A DNA stretch of 25,081 nt from an uncultured Hungatella sp. GTDB taxonomy: Bacteria; Bacillota; Clostridia; Lachnospirales; Lachnospiraceae. The translations under genes were made by a program, and so were the position numbers. Shown piece by piece: positions 1 to 7,933 of this stretch (positions are counted from its first letter, which is position 1; each line of letters begins with the position of its first letter). The stretch spans positions 45,816 to 70,896 of the forward strand of contig CAJUJV010000008.1 of the NCBI GenBank assembly GCA_910586845.1, in the 5' to 3' direction. The notes under the pieces were generated by a model. It was not told the DNA's origin and made no database searches. It worked only from the letters and a program-made list of their open reading frames with translations.

Positions 1-826
1 TGCTGACCCATATGATCCGCTGCCTCTCATACAGAAATTTCTTGTTTTTCGCCAGAATCCGGAGGACGGCAGGGATCATGCCTCCGAACAGCAAATAGAC
101 CCCCGCGGTCACCAAAACCACTGCACCAAAGGCGTTTCCCATGGTGCCGGCCCCGTCTTTCTTGACAGCAAGACCGTATCCCATACCCAGGATCCCCACT
201 CCAGCCACTGATTTCATCAGCAGGAGCCCAGGATTGGGTCTCACATACTCGTTCTGCCTGGATGCAGACATCATATTCAGCACGCTGCTTTTGACGATGG
301 ATCCATACCCATGGACCGCAAACACCAGATAGATGGGCAGATAGATCCCGGCAGTGACAAGAACAGATTTCAGAGACGGGCGAAACCGGATCTCCACCGC
401 CAGATCAGAGATGGCCAGCAGAATCATCTGAAACAGTCCGGTGCTCAACGCACCGAAGAGGATCCCCAGAACCAGAGCCGAGATACCGATCAGACACACC
501 TCTGCCAGATACATCCTTCCGATCTTCTCATTGGAAAGCCCCATAAACACATAGATCCCGATCTCCCGCTTCCTCCTGGTGAGGAACACATTGGTGGAGT
601 ACCAGATGAAAAAGAACATGAAACACACCAGCACAAACGAAATCACCTGGATGATAATCTCCACATACTCCCGGTTTCTGGTCCCCAGCGTTTCAAAGGC
701 CCCGGAAACGATGAGATTCTGAAAATTAAACAGTACCAGGATCGTAAAGGCCAGAGAGATCACCAGAGTCAGGTAATTTCGAAAGCTGTTTTTAAAATTC
801 AGGAAAGCCAGACGGATCATTGACAT
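1..826 (-). CDS. FtsX-like ABC permease of a Bce-type module (3' end beyond window)
   Basis: This is the membrane part of an antimicrobial-peptide sensing and resistance transporter. About 275 residues are visible. The protein begins MSMIRLAFLNFKNS, has a first membrane helix near residues 19-37, then a second (about 58-75) followed by the motif FLTRRKREIGIYVFMG, typical of FtsX/MacB-type permeases. More hydrophobic segments follow before the gene leaves the window. Bce-type permeases usually have about 640 residues and ten helices with a large extracellular domain, so more than half is missing here. The first ATG (826-824) is preferred to the second (820-818) because GGAGGTGA at 840-833 lies at normal distance. 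The start overlaps the end of the ATPase gene by 10 bp, which implies coupled translation. Family membership is well supported; the inducing peptide is unknown. Confidence 0.9.
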   Translation of the reverse strand, partial: MSMIRLAFLNFKNSFRNYLTLVISLAFTILVLFNFQNLIVSGAFETLGTRNREYVEIIIQVISFVLVCFMFFFIWYSTNVFLTRRKREIGIYVFMGLSNEKIGRMYLAEVCLIGISALVLGILFGALSTGLFQMILLAISDLAVEIRFRPSLKSVLVTAGIYLPIYLVFAVHGYGSIVKSSVLNMMSASRQNEYVRPNPGLLLMKSVAGVGILGMGYGLAVKKDGAGTMGNAFGAVVLVTAGVYLLFGGMIPAVLRILAKNKKFLYERQRIIWVS

Positions 827-1677
827 GAAAAATCACCTCCCATGGAAATCTGCACATCGATGATCCGGTCATAGAACTCCTTCCGGTCCGTTCCCCTGCT
901 GACCCTGCATGTGATCATCCCGTCACTTAAAAAATATACGTCTTTCGCGTAGGAGGCACAGAACGGGTCATGGGTCACCATCAGGATCGTGGCCCGGCCG
1001 CTGTCATTGACCATCTTCAGACAGTCCAGAAGTTCCTTCCCCGATTTGGAGTCCAGAGCCCCTGTAGGCTCGTCGGCAAAGATGATCTCCGGCCTTGTGA
1101 TCAGAGCACGGCAGGCGGCTCCTCTCTGCTTCTGTCCTCCTGACAGCTGATAGGGATATTTCTTCAGATGGTCCTTCAGGCCGAAAGTCTCTGCCAGCTC
1201 CCTGGTCCTCTCCATACACTCCCTTCCGGAGACGCCGCCCAGAGACAGAGGCAGAGCGATATTGTCCTCCAGGCTCATGGTATCCAAAAGGCTGTAGTCC
1301 TGAAACACAAACCCGATCTTATCCCTCCTGAGCTTCGACAGCTCCTTATTGGAAGCATGGGTAATATCCCTCCCGTCCAGCATCACCGTGCCCTGGGTCG
1401 GTTTGTCTATAGTAGAAAGAATATTCAGCAAGGTAGTCTTACCCGACCCGGAAGGCCCCATGATGGCCGCAAAATCCTGCCGGTAAATAGTCAGTTCCAG
1501 CCCCTTAAGCACCCTGGTCTGAAACCCTCTGCCGCCATAAATCTTCACCAGATTCTTCACCTCCGCTGCCCTGACCCTCTGCGGCCTTTCACCCCCTTCC
1601 TCCACATAACTCCTCCTCAGCTCTCTTTCCCCCTCCACTGACATACTCTTCCCCGCTGTTTCACCGACTCTGCTCAT
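817..1677 (-). CDS. ABC transporter ATPase, Bce/MacB type
   Basis: This 286-residue protein would power the adjacent FtsX-like permease. Walker A GPSGSGKT lies at about residues 74-81, the Q-loop glutamine at about 126, the signature LSGGQ at 178-182 and Walker B IIFADE at 198-203, followed by PTGALD. The reading frame opens 10 codons further upstream, but ATG at 1677 is preferred because AGGAGGAG lies just before it (1691-1684). Even so, about 36 residues precede the usual start of the family. A second AGGAGGAG stands before an internal GTG (codon 25), so a shorter product is possible. Upstream is a leader of more than 200 bases with its own promoter; downstream the permease start overlaps by 10 bp. 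It is probably co-regulated with the permease by the neighbouring two-component system. Confidence 0.93.
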   Translation of the reverse strand: MSRVGETAGKSMSVEGERELRRSYVEEGGERPQRVRAAEVKNLVKIYGGRGFQTRVLKGLELTIYRQDFAAIMGPSGSGKTTLLNILSTIDKPTQGTVMLDGRDITHASNKELSKLRRDKIGFVFQDYSLLDTMSLEDNIALPLSLGGVSGRECMERTRELAETFGLKDHLKKYPYQLSGGQKQRGAACRALITRPEIIFADEPTGALDSKSGKELLDCLKMVNDSGRATILMVTHDPFCASYAKDVYFLSDGMITCRVSRGTDRKEFYDRIIDVQISMGGDFSCQ

Positions 1678-1908
1678 GCAACTCTCCTCCTGTCCGTCCC
1701 AGGGCATTCTCCCATCGAGAATCCCCCGGACTCATTCCATATTCATCAACGAATCGACATCCTGCCGACCGGACTCACGGCACCATATCCATCTCCAGCC
1801 GCCTGCCAACCGTCATCAAATATCACCACACAGGCAATTGCGGGAGTTAACCTCAGCTGAATATTCTCTCAACCTCGGCCTAAATCCCGCACTTCCCTGT
1901 GCCCTCCC
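1678..1908 (-). other. Long untranslated leader of the ABC transporter genes
   Basis: About 225 bases separate the predicted transcription start from the ATPase ATG. No convincing leader peptide or known riboswitch was recognised. A hairpin (1702-1726, arms ATTCTC/GAGAAT extended by GGG/CCC across one mismatch) lies about 10 bases upstream of the AGGAGGAG ribosome binding site and could affect translation. Confidence 0.4.
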
Positions 1909-1972
1909 ATTATAAGCGTTCCCGGACAGAAAATCCTTACATCCGCATTACAAAACCGCCCCTTACATTACA
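1909..1972 (-). promoter_or_regulatory. Promoter of the ABC transporter with TGTAA direct repeats
   Basis: On the minus strand TATAAT (1914-1909) forms a good -10 box, but the -35 position (about 1937-1932, AGGATT) is poor. Just upstream and into it are TGTAATG (1972-1966), TGTAATG (1952-1946) and two copies of ATGTAAGG (1968-1961 and 1942-1935). TGTAA units start at 1972, 1967, 1952 and 1941, so several are spaced about one or two helical turns apart. This layout is typical of OmpR-family activator sites. The repeats overlap the last codons and stop of the kinase gene. The role is inferred. Confidence 0.6.
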
Positions 1973-2997
1973 GTTCCCTTCCCCTCCCCCAAAACTCCAT
2001 AATACCCATTTTGTCTCATGACCACACAGAACCGGCTGTACTCCCCATACTCGCTCTCCGCCACGATCTCATGGCCCAGCCTGCCTGCGATCCTGGCCGC
2101 CAGATACAGCCCCATTCCTGTGGATCTATATTTCCCGTTATGATAATTTCTTCCTGTAAATCCTTTCTCGAAGATCCTTCCCAGATCCTCCGGCCGGATC
2201 CCCTGGCCCCGGTCTTCCACAAACAGTCTCGTAACCTCCCCCTCCTGCCCGGACCAGATATGCAGCATCGGAGAGGATATTTCCCCCCCGCCGGGCGGCC
2301 TCTGCCCATATTTGGCCGCATTGCCCAAAAGCTGGTCCAGAATATAGACCAGCCAGGAAGGATCCGTATATACTATGTGTTCTCCCACCTCCACTGTGAG
2401 GTCAAACCTTTTCTGGATCAGAAAAAACCGATTGTTGCGGATAGATGTTCTGACGCACTCCGCCAGGTCCGTTTCTCTGATCTGCAGATCCAGCAGGGAG
2501 CTCTGGAGCCTGCACCCTGAGAGCATGGAATTCAGCCTCAGACGGATCTTCTCCAGCTGCTCTCTCATGGAGGTCCTGAGAGCGGCATCCCCGATCTTCT
2601 CCTGGATGAGAAACGCCGCAGCCAGAGGGAGCTTCACCTCATGGCACCACCTGGCTGCATAGTCCTGAAGATCACGGTTTTCCTGAACCTGTTCGTTCAG
2701 CTGCCTTTCCAGCACTTCCACGTCATGGACCGCTATGTCCCGGTTCTCAAAATCCTCCACGACCCGGCAGGCGATGACATCCTGTTTAAACAGCTCTTCC
2801 TTTCTCTTCTCTCTTTGCCGGTATCCCAGATAGTCCAGGATCAGCCAGAGAAAGGCCGGAACCAAAAGAAGGATATCCAGATACACCAGATATCCCACCG
2901 TTCTTTCCTGTATAAAAAAGAAAAAATACAGATTGCATGCCACAAGCACTGTGGCGGCAGGCCCTGCCTGTCTCCACATCTTTTTTCCGTAATTCAT
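1963..2997 (-). CDS. Two-component sensor histidine kinase, intramembrane-sensing BceS-like type
   Basis: This 344-residue kinase has two closely spaced membrane helices (about 12-30 and 35-57) with almost no extracellular loop. That is the hallmark of intramembrane-sensing kinases, which take their signal from a Bce-type transporter. The phospho-acceptor histidine is His119 in RWCHEVKLPL. The ATPase domain has an N box GNAAKYG (224-230), G1 DRGQGI (262-267), F box IFEKGF (275-280) and G2 STGMGLYLA (292-300). The frame stays open upstream to 3126, but ATG at 2997 is chosen because it overlaps the regulator stop as ATGA and puts the helices at the N-terminus. The partner regulator lies immediately upstream and the transporter downstream, on the same strand. 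Confidence 0.93.
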   Translation of the reverse strand: MNYGKKMWRQAGPAATVLVACNLYFFFFIQERTVGYLVYLDILLLVPAFLWLILDYLGYRQREKRKEELFKQDVIACRVVEDFENRDIAVHDVEVLERQLNEQVQENRDLQDYAARWCHEVKLPLAAAFLIQEKIGDAALRTSMREQLEKIRLRLNSMLSGCRLQSSLLDLQIRETDLAECVRTSIRNNRFFLIQKRFDLTVEVGEHIVYTDPSWLVYILDQLLGNAAKYGQRPPGGGEISSPMLHIWSGQEGEVTRLFVEDRGQGIRPEDLGRIFEKGFTGRNYHNGKYRSTGMGLYLAARIAGRLGHEIVAESEYGEYSRFCVVMRQNGYYGVLGEGKGTVM

Positions 2998-3662
2998 TGA
3001 AGATAATATCCCTGTCCTTTCTTTGTTCCGATCAGGTCCCGGCCGCAGGCCGCCTTCAGACGGTTTCTCAGCCTGCAGATCAGAGTCGTCAGAGTCCCGT
3101 CGGATACATACTCGTCGGTATCCCACAGATCCATCATCAGTTCTTCTCTGGTCACCACCATGGGACGTCTGTCTGCCAGTTTCCCAAACACCCGCCGCTC
3201 GGCCCTGGTCAGCTCGATCTCTTCTCCCCTCTGATACAGGGCCTGCTGCTCCCAGTCAAAATACAGTCCCTCTCCCAGAAAAATCTGATCCCTCACTTTG
3301 TACTCATAGGTCCGCCTCAGTATAGCCTCCACCTTGGCCTTTAAAAGCTCCAGCCCAAAAGGCTTCTCCAGATAATCGTCTCCTCCCTGAGCCATAGCCA
3401 TGATCTTGTCCCTGTCATCGTCCCGGCTGCTGATGTAGAGAACAGGCACTCCGGACACCTGCCGGATCTGCCTGCACCAGTAAAATCCGTCATAACAGGG
3501 CAGGTTGATATCCATCAGCACCAGCTGAGGCCGGCAGAGGGCAAATTCCTCGGTGATCCGGTCAAACCTCTCTGCCGTCACCGTGTCATATCCCCACCTG
3601 GCCAGAAAAGAAGCGATCTCCCCGGCAAGAGTTTCGTCGTCTTCTACGATCATGATCTTCAT
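2994..3662 (-). CDS. OmpR-family response regulator, BceR-like
   Basis: This 222-residue DNA-binding regulator has a receiver domain followed by a winged helix. Acidic pocket residues are Glu7, Asp8 and Asp9, the phosphorylated residue is Asp51 in VLMDINLP, and the conserved lysine is Lys100 in EKPF. The C-terminal part (about 125-222) carries the OmpR-type pattern ending GTKKGQGYYLQ. The start at 3662 has GGGAGG eight bases upstream. The stop overlaps the kinase start by 4 bp, so the pair is translationally coupled. A good promoter lies near 3.82 kb. Its likely targets are the direct repeats before the ABC transporter genes. Confidence 0.95.
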   Translation of the reverse strand: MKIMIVEDDETLAGEIASFLARWGYDTVTAERFDRITEEFALCRPQLVLMDINLPCYDGFYWCRQIRQVSGVPVLYISSRDDDRDKIMAMAQGGDDYLEKPFGLELLKAKVEAILRRTYEYKVRDQIFLGEGLYFDWEQQALYQRGEEIELTRAERRVFGKLADRRPMVVTREELMMDLWDTDEYVSDGTLTTLICRLRNRLKAACGRDLIGTKKGQGYYLQ

Positions 3663-3806
3663 ATAGTCTTCCTCCCAGCAGTCCCGTACTCCGCCTCATA
3701 TCTCATCTTCACACTGCCCATGCTGCCACTGGACAAACAGATTTCCCAGCCGTCTCACTTCTCATACACCGCGTTGCCGGCGGTACTTTCTTTCGTATCA
3801 GTTTTG

Positions 3807-3835
3807 ATTATACAATAGAGGCATAGGAATTGCAA
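3807..3835 (-). promoter_or_regulatory. Sigma-A-type promoter of the response regulator/kinase genes
   Basis: On the minus strand TTGCAA (3835-3830) and TATAAT (3812-3807) are separated by exactly 17 bases. The predicted start near 3800 leaves a leader of about 140 bases before the regulator ATG at 3662. Confidence 0.7.
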
Positions 3836-3887
3836 ATTTCTCTTCTGCCAGTATTCTATCATGGAATCGGCCGTGTTACTGTTCACT

Positions 3888-3919
3888 CCATGACTAATCA
3901 CTCCGCTGATCAGTCATGG
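3888..3919. repeat. Inverted repeat upstream of the leucine-rich-repeat-like ORF
   Basis: CCATGACT (3888-3895) and AGTCATGG (3912-3919) are perfect inverted arms. After one mismatch they extend inward by ATC/GAT. The element lies between the regulator promoter and the ORF starting at 3933, and could be an operator or an RNA hairpin. No T tract follows, so it is not a terminator. Confidence 0.4.
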
Positions 3920-3932
3920 GCCAGTACAGTTC

Positions 3933-4622
3933 ATGGGTCAGAGCATATGCCCCACCACTACCCTGCAGCAGATCTCCGAGGACGGACACATCAGGAGACT
4001 GACCGTCAGACGGCTTTCGGTGCCTACTTTTGATTCCAACGACCGGGTTTACGACAGCTGGCGCTGCCTCTATCTGTTTGCCGGCAGAAAATGGAGAGGC
4101 GCCCATGGGATCTACGCCGCGGGAGGATATCAGCTGGCCTTCGCGGCCGCGGCCCACGGTCTCTTTAAATTTCCGAAAGAGCTGATGGAATTACCCCTCA
4201 CGCCCGTCTCCTGTAACCATGAGCCCGAAGAACTTTTTGAATACCGCGAAGAATCCTCCGGGATAACCTGGAAATGTCAGGCGGATAAGAATCTGTCCTA
4301 TATCGCCATCATGGGGCTGGAATCCGGAGAAATACAGGGAGGCAGTCTGAAAATTCCGGACACGGTCGACGGGCTCCCTGTGGAGGAGATTCATTGCCAC
4401 GCTTTTGAAAAAGAAATATATGCAGAAGAAATCATATTGCCCGCCCGCCTGTACAAAGGGGGAATAAGAGGCTCCGTGTTCGACAATCTCAGGGTGCTGA
4501 AAAATATACGGATCTCTCCGGAAAACAGTGAAAACTTCTCCTGCCGGGACGGGGTGGTCTACAATAAACAGGGAACCAGGGCTTTGTGGTATCCCCCGGA
4601 TCCTGCCGAAGAGACCAGTTAG
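3933..4622 (+). CDS. Leucine-rich-repeat-like (BspA/LRR_5 type) protein, possibly 5'-truncated
   Basis: The 229-residue product is not assigned a function. Its second half has features of BspA-type leucine-rich repeats: SLKIPDTVDGLPVEEIHCHAF (about residues 136-156) resembles one repeat, and the end (RDGVVYNKQGTRALWYPP) matches the common pattern in which a self-declared 'GVVYN..GT.L..YPP' segment closes a repeat. The first 75 residues contain a Trp/Tyr/Ala-rich stretch that I do not recognise. There is no signal peptide and no visible ribosome binding site before ATG 3933, and an in-frame stop lies at 3891-3893, so the 5' part may have been lost. It converges with the XRE regulator, the stops being 6 bp apart. 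Coding potential looks real; the start is uncertain. Confidence 0.6.
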   Translation: MGQSICPTTTLQQISEDGHIRRLTVRRLSVPTFDSNDRVYDSWRCLYLFAGRKWRGAHGIYAAGGYQLAFAAAAHGLFKFPKELMELPLTPVSCNHEPEELFEYREESSGITWKCQADKNLSYIAIMGLESGEIQGGSLKIPDTVDGLPVEEIHCHAFEKEIYAEEIILPARLYKGGIRGSVFDNLRVLKNIRISPENSENFSCRDGVVYNKQGTRALWYPPDPAEETS

Positions 4623-4628
4623 GCCCTG

Positions 4629-5594
4629 TCAGACCTGAAGATTCTTTTTGAGCTCTTCCATAAATTCCCCGCTGATCTCCTTAAACGTCATGTGACTGTA
4701 GAGAGGAGATCTGCGGTAGTCACATATGGTCTCCACGCATTCTCTCAGCTCTTTTATGATCTCTGCAACAGCCGTCTCATCCTTCCGGTCTTCTGCCAGC
4801 CTGAGGTACTGACACACCTCATGGTATCGTCCCATGTCAAAGAGCCTGGCAGCCTCCGCCTGCTTCCCGCACAGCATCCTGGCTCTCTCCCAGTCCCCCT
4901 CCCCGGCCGCCAGAGTGTACATGGTATGGATCACCAGAGAAATGCTTCCATGGACAGAAAAAAGCAGCTGCTCACAAATCCGGGCAGCTTCTTCTGTCCG
5001 GCCTGTCTTTCCAAAGACCTCCGCCTGTTTCCGCTTCTTTTCCGGATTCTGGTCCGACATATAGGCCAGACAGGCCTCTGCCTTCTCATACTGTCCTTTT
5101 CTCATCCAGAAACTGAAAAGAGAATCGGCTGCACAGACCCGGACGGATTCCTTCCGGCTCTCCAGAGCCCGGGAAAAACAGCTGCTGATATAGTCATCAT
5201 ACTTTTCATCAGCTTCTGATCCGTCAGCCGCCCTCCCGGCCTGCAGCACCGTGGCTGCCTGCCACATCAGTTCATGGCAGCTGGGGTATTCCTCCAGACG
5301 TTTCTTTACCCGTTCAAAAACGTGATCAAACGACTCTGTCTTAAAGCAGCGGTCTATCTCACGGATAAACTCATTGATCTCTTCCTGGGTAAGCTCCTCC
5401 CGGAAGGACAGCAGCTCGTCTGTCGTGATGCCCAAAAGCCTGGCTATAGGGGCCAGAAGCATGATGTCCGGCATGGAATTTCCCATCTCCCACTTGTTTA
5501 CCGCCGGGGCCGTTACTCCCAGGCGCCCTGCCATCTCCTCCTGAGTCATATTTTTCTGTTTTCTGTAAGTACGAATCACTTCGCCGATCCTCAT
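4629..5594 (-). CDS. XRE-family transcriptional regulator with helical-repeat C-terminal domain
   Basis: This 321-residue protein has an N-terminal XRE helix-turn-helix (about residues 3-60; MTQEEMAGRLGVTAPAVNKWE) followed by a long alpha-helical region of about 240 residues that looks like TPR-type repeats. Proteins of this design are common in Clostridia; the helical part is thought to sense a peptide or protein. The frame opens further upstream at 5663, but ATG 5594 is preferred: AGGGAGGGGA lies just before it, the helix-turn-helix begins at once, and the longer start would overlap the promoter -35 box. It is a single-gene unit, convergent with the leucine-rich-repeat-like ORF. The target is unknown. 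Confidence 0.85.
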   Translation of the reverse strand: MRIGEVIRTYRKQKNMTQEEMAGRLGVTAPAVNKWEMGNSMPDIMLLAPIARLLGITTDELLSFREELTQEEINEFIREIDRCFKTESFDHVFERVKKRLEEYPSCHELMWQAATVLQAGRAADGSEADEKYDDYISSCFSRALESRKESVRVCAADSLFSFWMRKGQYEKAEACLAYMSDQNPEKKRKQAEVFGKTGRTEEAARICEQLLFSVHGSISLVIHTMYTLAAGEGDWERARMLCGKQAEAARLFDMGRYHEVCQYLRLAEDRKDETAVAEIIKELRECVETICDYRRSPLYSHMTFKEISGEFMEELKKNLQV

Positions 5595-5634
5595 AGAAGA
5601 TCCCCTCCCTGCTTTCTTTCCCGGTTCTGCTTCT

Positions 5635-5663
5635 ATGATATCATTTCCGGCCGGTGAGTACAA
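5635..5663 (-). promoter_or_regulatory. Promoter of the XRE regulator
   Basis: On the minus strand TTGTAC (5663-5658) and TATCAT (5640-5635) are 17 bases apart, about 40 bases before the preferred ATG at 5594. The -10 box lies in the palindrome ATGATATCAT, which could allow autoregulation. Confidence 0.5.
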
Positions 5664-5687
5664 TTGAACGGAAGATAAATAACAGGA

Positions 5688-5735
5688 GAAAAAAATAACC
5701 GGCGGTTATATAATCCGGCTCCCTTCTCAGCCGGC
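5688..5735 (-). terminator. Rho-independent terminator after the AraC-type regulator
   Basis: Read on the minus strand, a hairpin CCGGCT/AGCCGG (about 5734-5715) is followed by a second, ATAACC-GCC-GGTTAT (5709-5695), and then a run of seven T (5695-5689). The second hairpin plus T run is a typical terminator for the gene ending at 5777. Confidence 0.65.
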
Positions 5736-5776
5736 AAAGCCCCGGCAGGCCTTATCATTCCTGTTCCCGGCCGTCA

Positions 5777-6496
5777 TTACCTTCCTTCTCCCTCAGAAAG
5801 ATCTGTCCTTGTCCGAAACTGAGACGGCGTCAGGCCTGTGACCTGACGAAAACATTTCGCAAAATGACTCTGGGAACAGAATCCCAGAAGTCCCCATACC
5901 TCGTTCATGCAGTATACATCCTTCGACAACATCAATCTGGCAAGGTTGATCTTTTCCTTCAAAATCCATGCATGGACCGTTTCTCCCGTCTCTCTCTTTA
6001 TCGTATGAGAAAGATGGCTTTTACTGATGCACAAAGCATCCGCTATATCCTCTATGGTCAAAGATTCACAGATATGAGATTTTATATACTTCCGGAATTT
6101 TACAAAAATAGGCGACGGAGTGCTGTCGTTCATGGTTTTGTCAATGATCCGGGCAAACTCCACAAGATATTCCTCACTGAGCTTTACCAGCATCCAAGGC
6201 GTAGAAGCATCGCGGGACCGGATAATACAATCCTCAAAGGTCTTGTTTATGACCGCGTCCGGCACAGCCACTTTCTCCGCGATTTTCACGGCTTCTACCC
6301 AGAGCATCATACAAACCCTCAAAGCGTATGCTCTGTCCCCCATAAACAGCTGATCGCATACTGTCTTTTTCTCTTCCTCACTGCTGTAATTCTGAATCAT
6401 ATCCACTCTGCCCTGACGGACACATTCAAGCCAGAATCCAAATAGATGGATGTCTGAAGCAAAATAAGTCAGTACTCCATTTCCGGAACTTTCCAT
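5777..6496 (-). CDS. AraC-family transcriptional regulator
   Basis: This 239-residue protein has two AraC-type helix-turn-helix motifs in its C-terminal 100 residues. The first is near SLTIEDIADALCISKSHLSH (145-164), the second near MNEVWGLLGFCSQSHFAKCF (197-216), ending with the usual GLTPSQFR (221-228). The N-terminal part (1-125) is helical and not a recognisable cupin sugar-binding domain, so its signal is unclear. AAGGGGTG lies eight bases before ATG 6496. It is divergent from the LacI-type gene, and the shared intergenic region carries copies of a TTTGCACA motif also found before the sugar ABC operon, so it may activate that operon. A terminator follows. Confidence 0.88.
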   Translation of the reverse strand: MESSGNGVLTYFASDIHLFGFWLECVRQGRVDMIQNYSSEEEKKTVCDQLFMGDRAYALRVCMMLWVEAVKIAEKVAVPDAVINKTFEDCIIRSRDASTPWMLVKLSEEYLVEFARIIDKTMNDSTPSPIFVKFRKYIKSHICESLTIEDIADALCISKSHLSHTIKRETGETVHAWILKEKINLARLMLSKDVYCMNEVWGLLGFCSQSHFAKCFRQVTGLTPSQFRTRTDLSEGEGR

Positions 6497-6573
6497 AGGA
6501 ACACCCCTTGCGGAAAACGATATCTGCTTTGTCTTTGTTGTGTTGTTTATATGTAAATATTTATATTTTTATA

Positions 6574-6650
6574 TTTGCACAGTAAAATATATCATTTATT
6601 TTACATTTAGTCAATTATTTTTTTGCCTGTATATTACATTTTTGCACAAT
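6574..6650 (+). promoter_or_regulatory. Two TTTGCACA motifs in the AraC/LacI intergenic region
   Basis: TTTGCACAG occurs at 6574-6582 and TTTTTGCACAAT at 6639-6650, same orientation. The motif recurs in the leader of the sugar ABC operon (12611-12943), which suggests a shared regulator. The binding protein is not known; the AraC-type protein is the first candidate. Confidence 0.4.
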
Positions 6651-6739
6651 GCAGCAATGAGGATTTGCTGAGACTCCCAGGCTGTCAGCTTTTTAACCAA
6701 CTCTTCATGCCAAATTGTCTGCGGACAGCATTTTTGTGT

Positions 6740-6768
6740 TTGACGCATTTTCCGCAGTATCTTATAAT
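6740..6768 (+). promoter_or_regulatory. Promoter of the LacI-type regulator
   Basis: TTGACG (6740-6745) and TATAAT (6763-6768) are 17 bases apart, an almost consensus sigma-A promoter. The ATG lies about 65 bases downstream at 6833. Confidence 0.75.
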
Positions 6769-6832
6769 AGTCATACATTCTCGCCTCAGAGGATCATCTA
6801 TATCTGTGTTACATAGAGAAAGGGACATACTT

Positions 6833-7913
6833 ATGGCAAACAGAGTTACTATACAGGATATCGCAGATGCTCTCGGCATCTCCCGAAATACCGTTTCCAA
6901 AGCGATTAACAATACCGGCGTTCTGGCAGATGCCACCAGAGAAAAAATTTTAAAAAAAGCAGCAGAAATGGGATATAAACAATTCTCCTATTTTACTGCT
7001 GCTGACCTTAATAAAACGGAACTATTTACTTCGGGTTCCCCAAAATCAGGGGAGATTGCTCTTTTTACCACTGTTTTTTGGGGAAAATCTTACTTTATCT
7101 CCACAATTTGTGGATACTTTTCAAAAGGAACTGGCCCTCTCAGGTTACAGTCTTACCATACACCGCATCCTGGACCAGGAAATCGAAGGCCTGAAGCTTC
7201 CCTGTTCCTTTGACCCTAAAAAGACCTCCGGTATCATATGTTTTGAGATGTTTGACTATCAATACTGCCAGATGATCTGCGGCCTGGGCATTCCGCTTCT
7301 TTTTGTGGATGCCCCCGCATCCTGTCTCAACAGCCCTCTGAGGGCAGACCGTCTCCTTCCTGATAATCAGTCTGACATTGGTGCATTTGTAAAAGAAATG
7401 GTTCGAAGAAACAGGAAACGAATCGGTTTTGTAGGAGAGTATCTCCACTGTCAGTCCTTTTTTGAGCGGTATATGGGGTATCGGGCCGCCATGGTTCTGT
7501 CCGGCCTTTCCCCTCTGGAAAAAGATTGTATTCTCGGCAATAAACAGGGAGTGCGGAACCCCGGTTCCCAGGATTATCAGGAGTATTTAACCAGCCGGCT
7601 TGAGAATATGGAAGATCTCCCCCAGGTATTTATCTGCGCCAATGATTTCGTAGCTGTAGACTTCCTTCAGGCATTGAAAAAAATGAAGATTTCCGTTCCC
7701 GGAGACCTGTACCTGTGCGGCTTTGACGACGCATCGGAATCCAGGATGGTAAGTCCCTCTCTGACCACCATTCATATACACAGCGAGACTATGGGATACT
7801 GTGCACTGGATCTGCTCCTTTCCCGGATCAGACGTCCGTCCCTGAATTTCCGTACCGTTCACACGGAAACCAGACTGATCTACAGAGAGTCAACCGGAGA
7901 CAGCCATGACTGA
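6833..7913 (+). pseudogene. LacI-family regulator disrupted by a one-base frameshift
   Basis: The first frame starts MANRVTIQDIADALGISRNT, a textbook LacI helix-turn-helix with hinge, preceded by AAAGGGA nine bases before ATG 6833. It reads through SGEIALFTTVFWGKSYFIS and then loses similarity. The +1 frame continues with QFVDTFQKELALSGYSLTIH and runs to the normal family end, including CANDFVAVDFLQALK, DLYLCGFDD and SPSLTTIHI, stopping at 7913. Joining the two around 7097-7106 by skipping one base gives about 359 residues, a slightly long but normal LacI size. The unshifted frame would end at about 127 residues in the sensor domain. It converges with GH32 and was probably its repressor, responding to sucrose or a fructoside. 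A sequencing or assembly error is possible. Confidence 0.85.
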
Positions 7914-7933
7914 CATGGGAAAGCAGCATCGGC

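Larger units (their letters stand above)
6497..6832. other. AT-rich intergenic region between divergent AraC and LacI regulators
   Basis: These 336 bases hold no gene. The AraC-proximal half is very AT-rich, with a possible minus-strand promoter (TTTTAC, 16 bases, TATAAA), and it contains two TTTGCACA motifs. The other half contains the LacI promoter at 6740-6768. Confidence 0.6.

Noticed and set aside
311..823. Plus-strand open frame of 170 codons at the left end
   Set aside because: It is antisense to the FtsX-like permease, with highly polar composition and no domain.
7060..7115. Programmed ribosomal frameshifting in the LacI gene
   Set aside because: No slippery heptamer plus downstream structure of known type was seen at the point where similarity changes frame; mutation or read error is simpler.
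7056..7913. Independent gene starting at a TTG in the second LacI frame
   Set aside because: It has no ribosome binding site or DNA-binding domain, and it is clearly the sensor domain of the LacI protein that starts at 6833.
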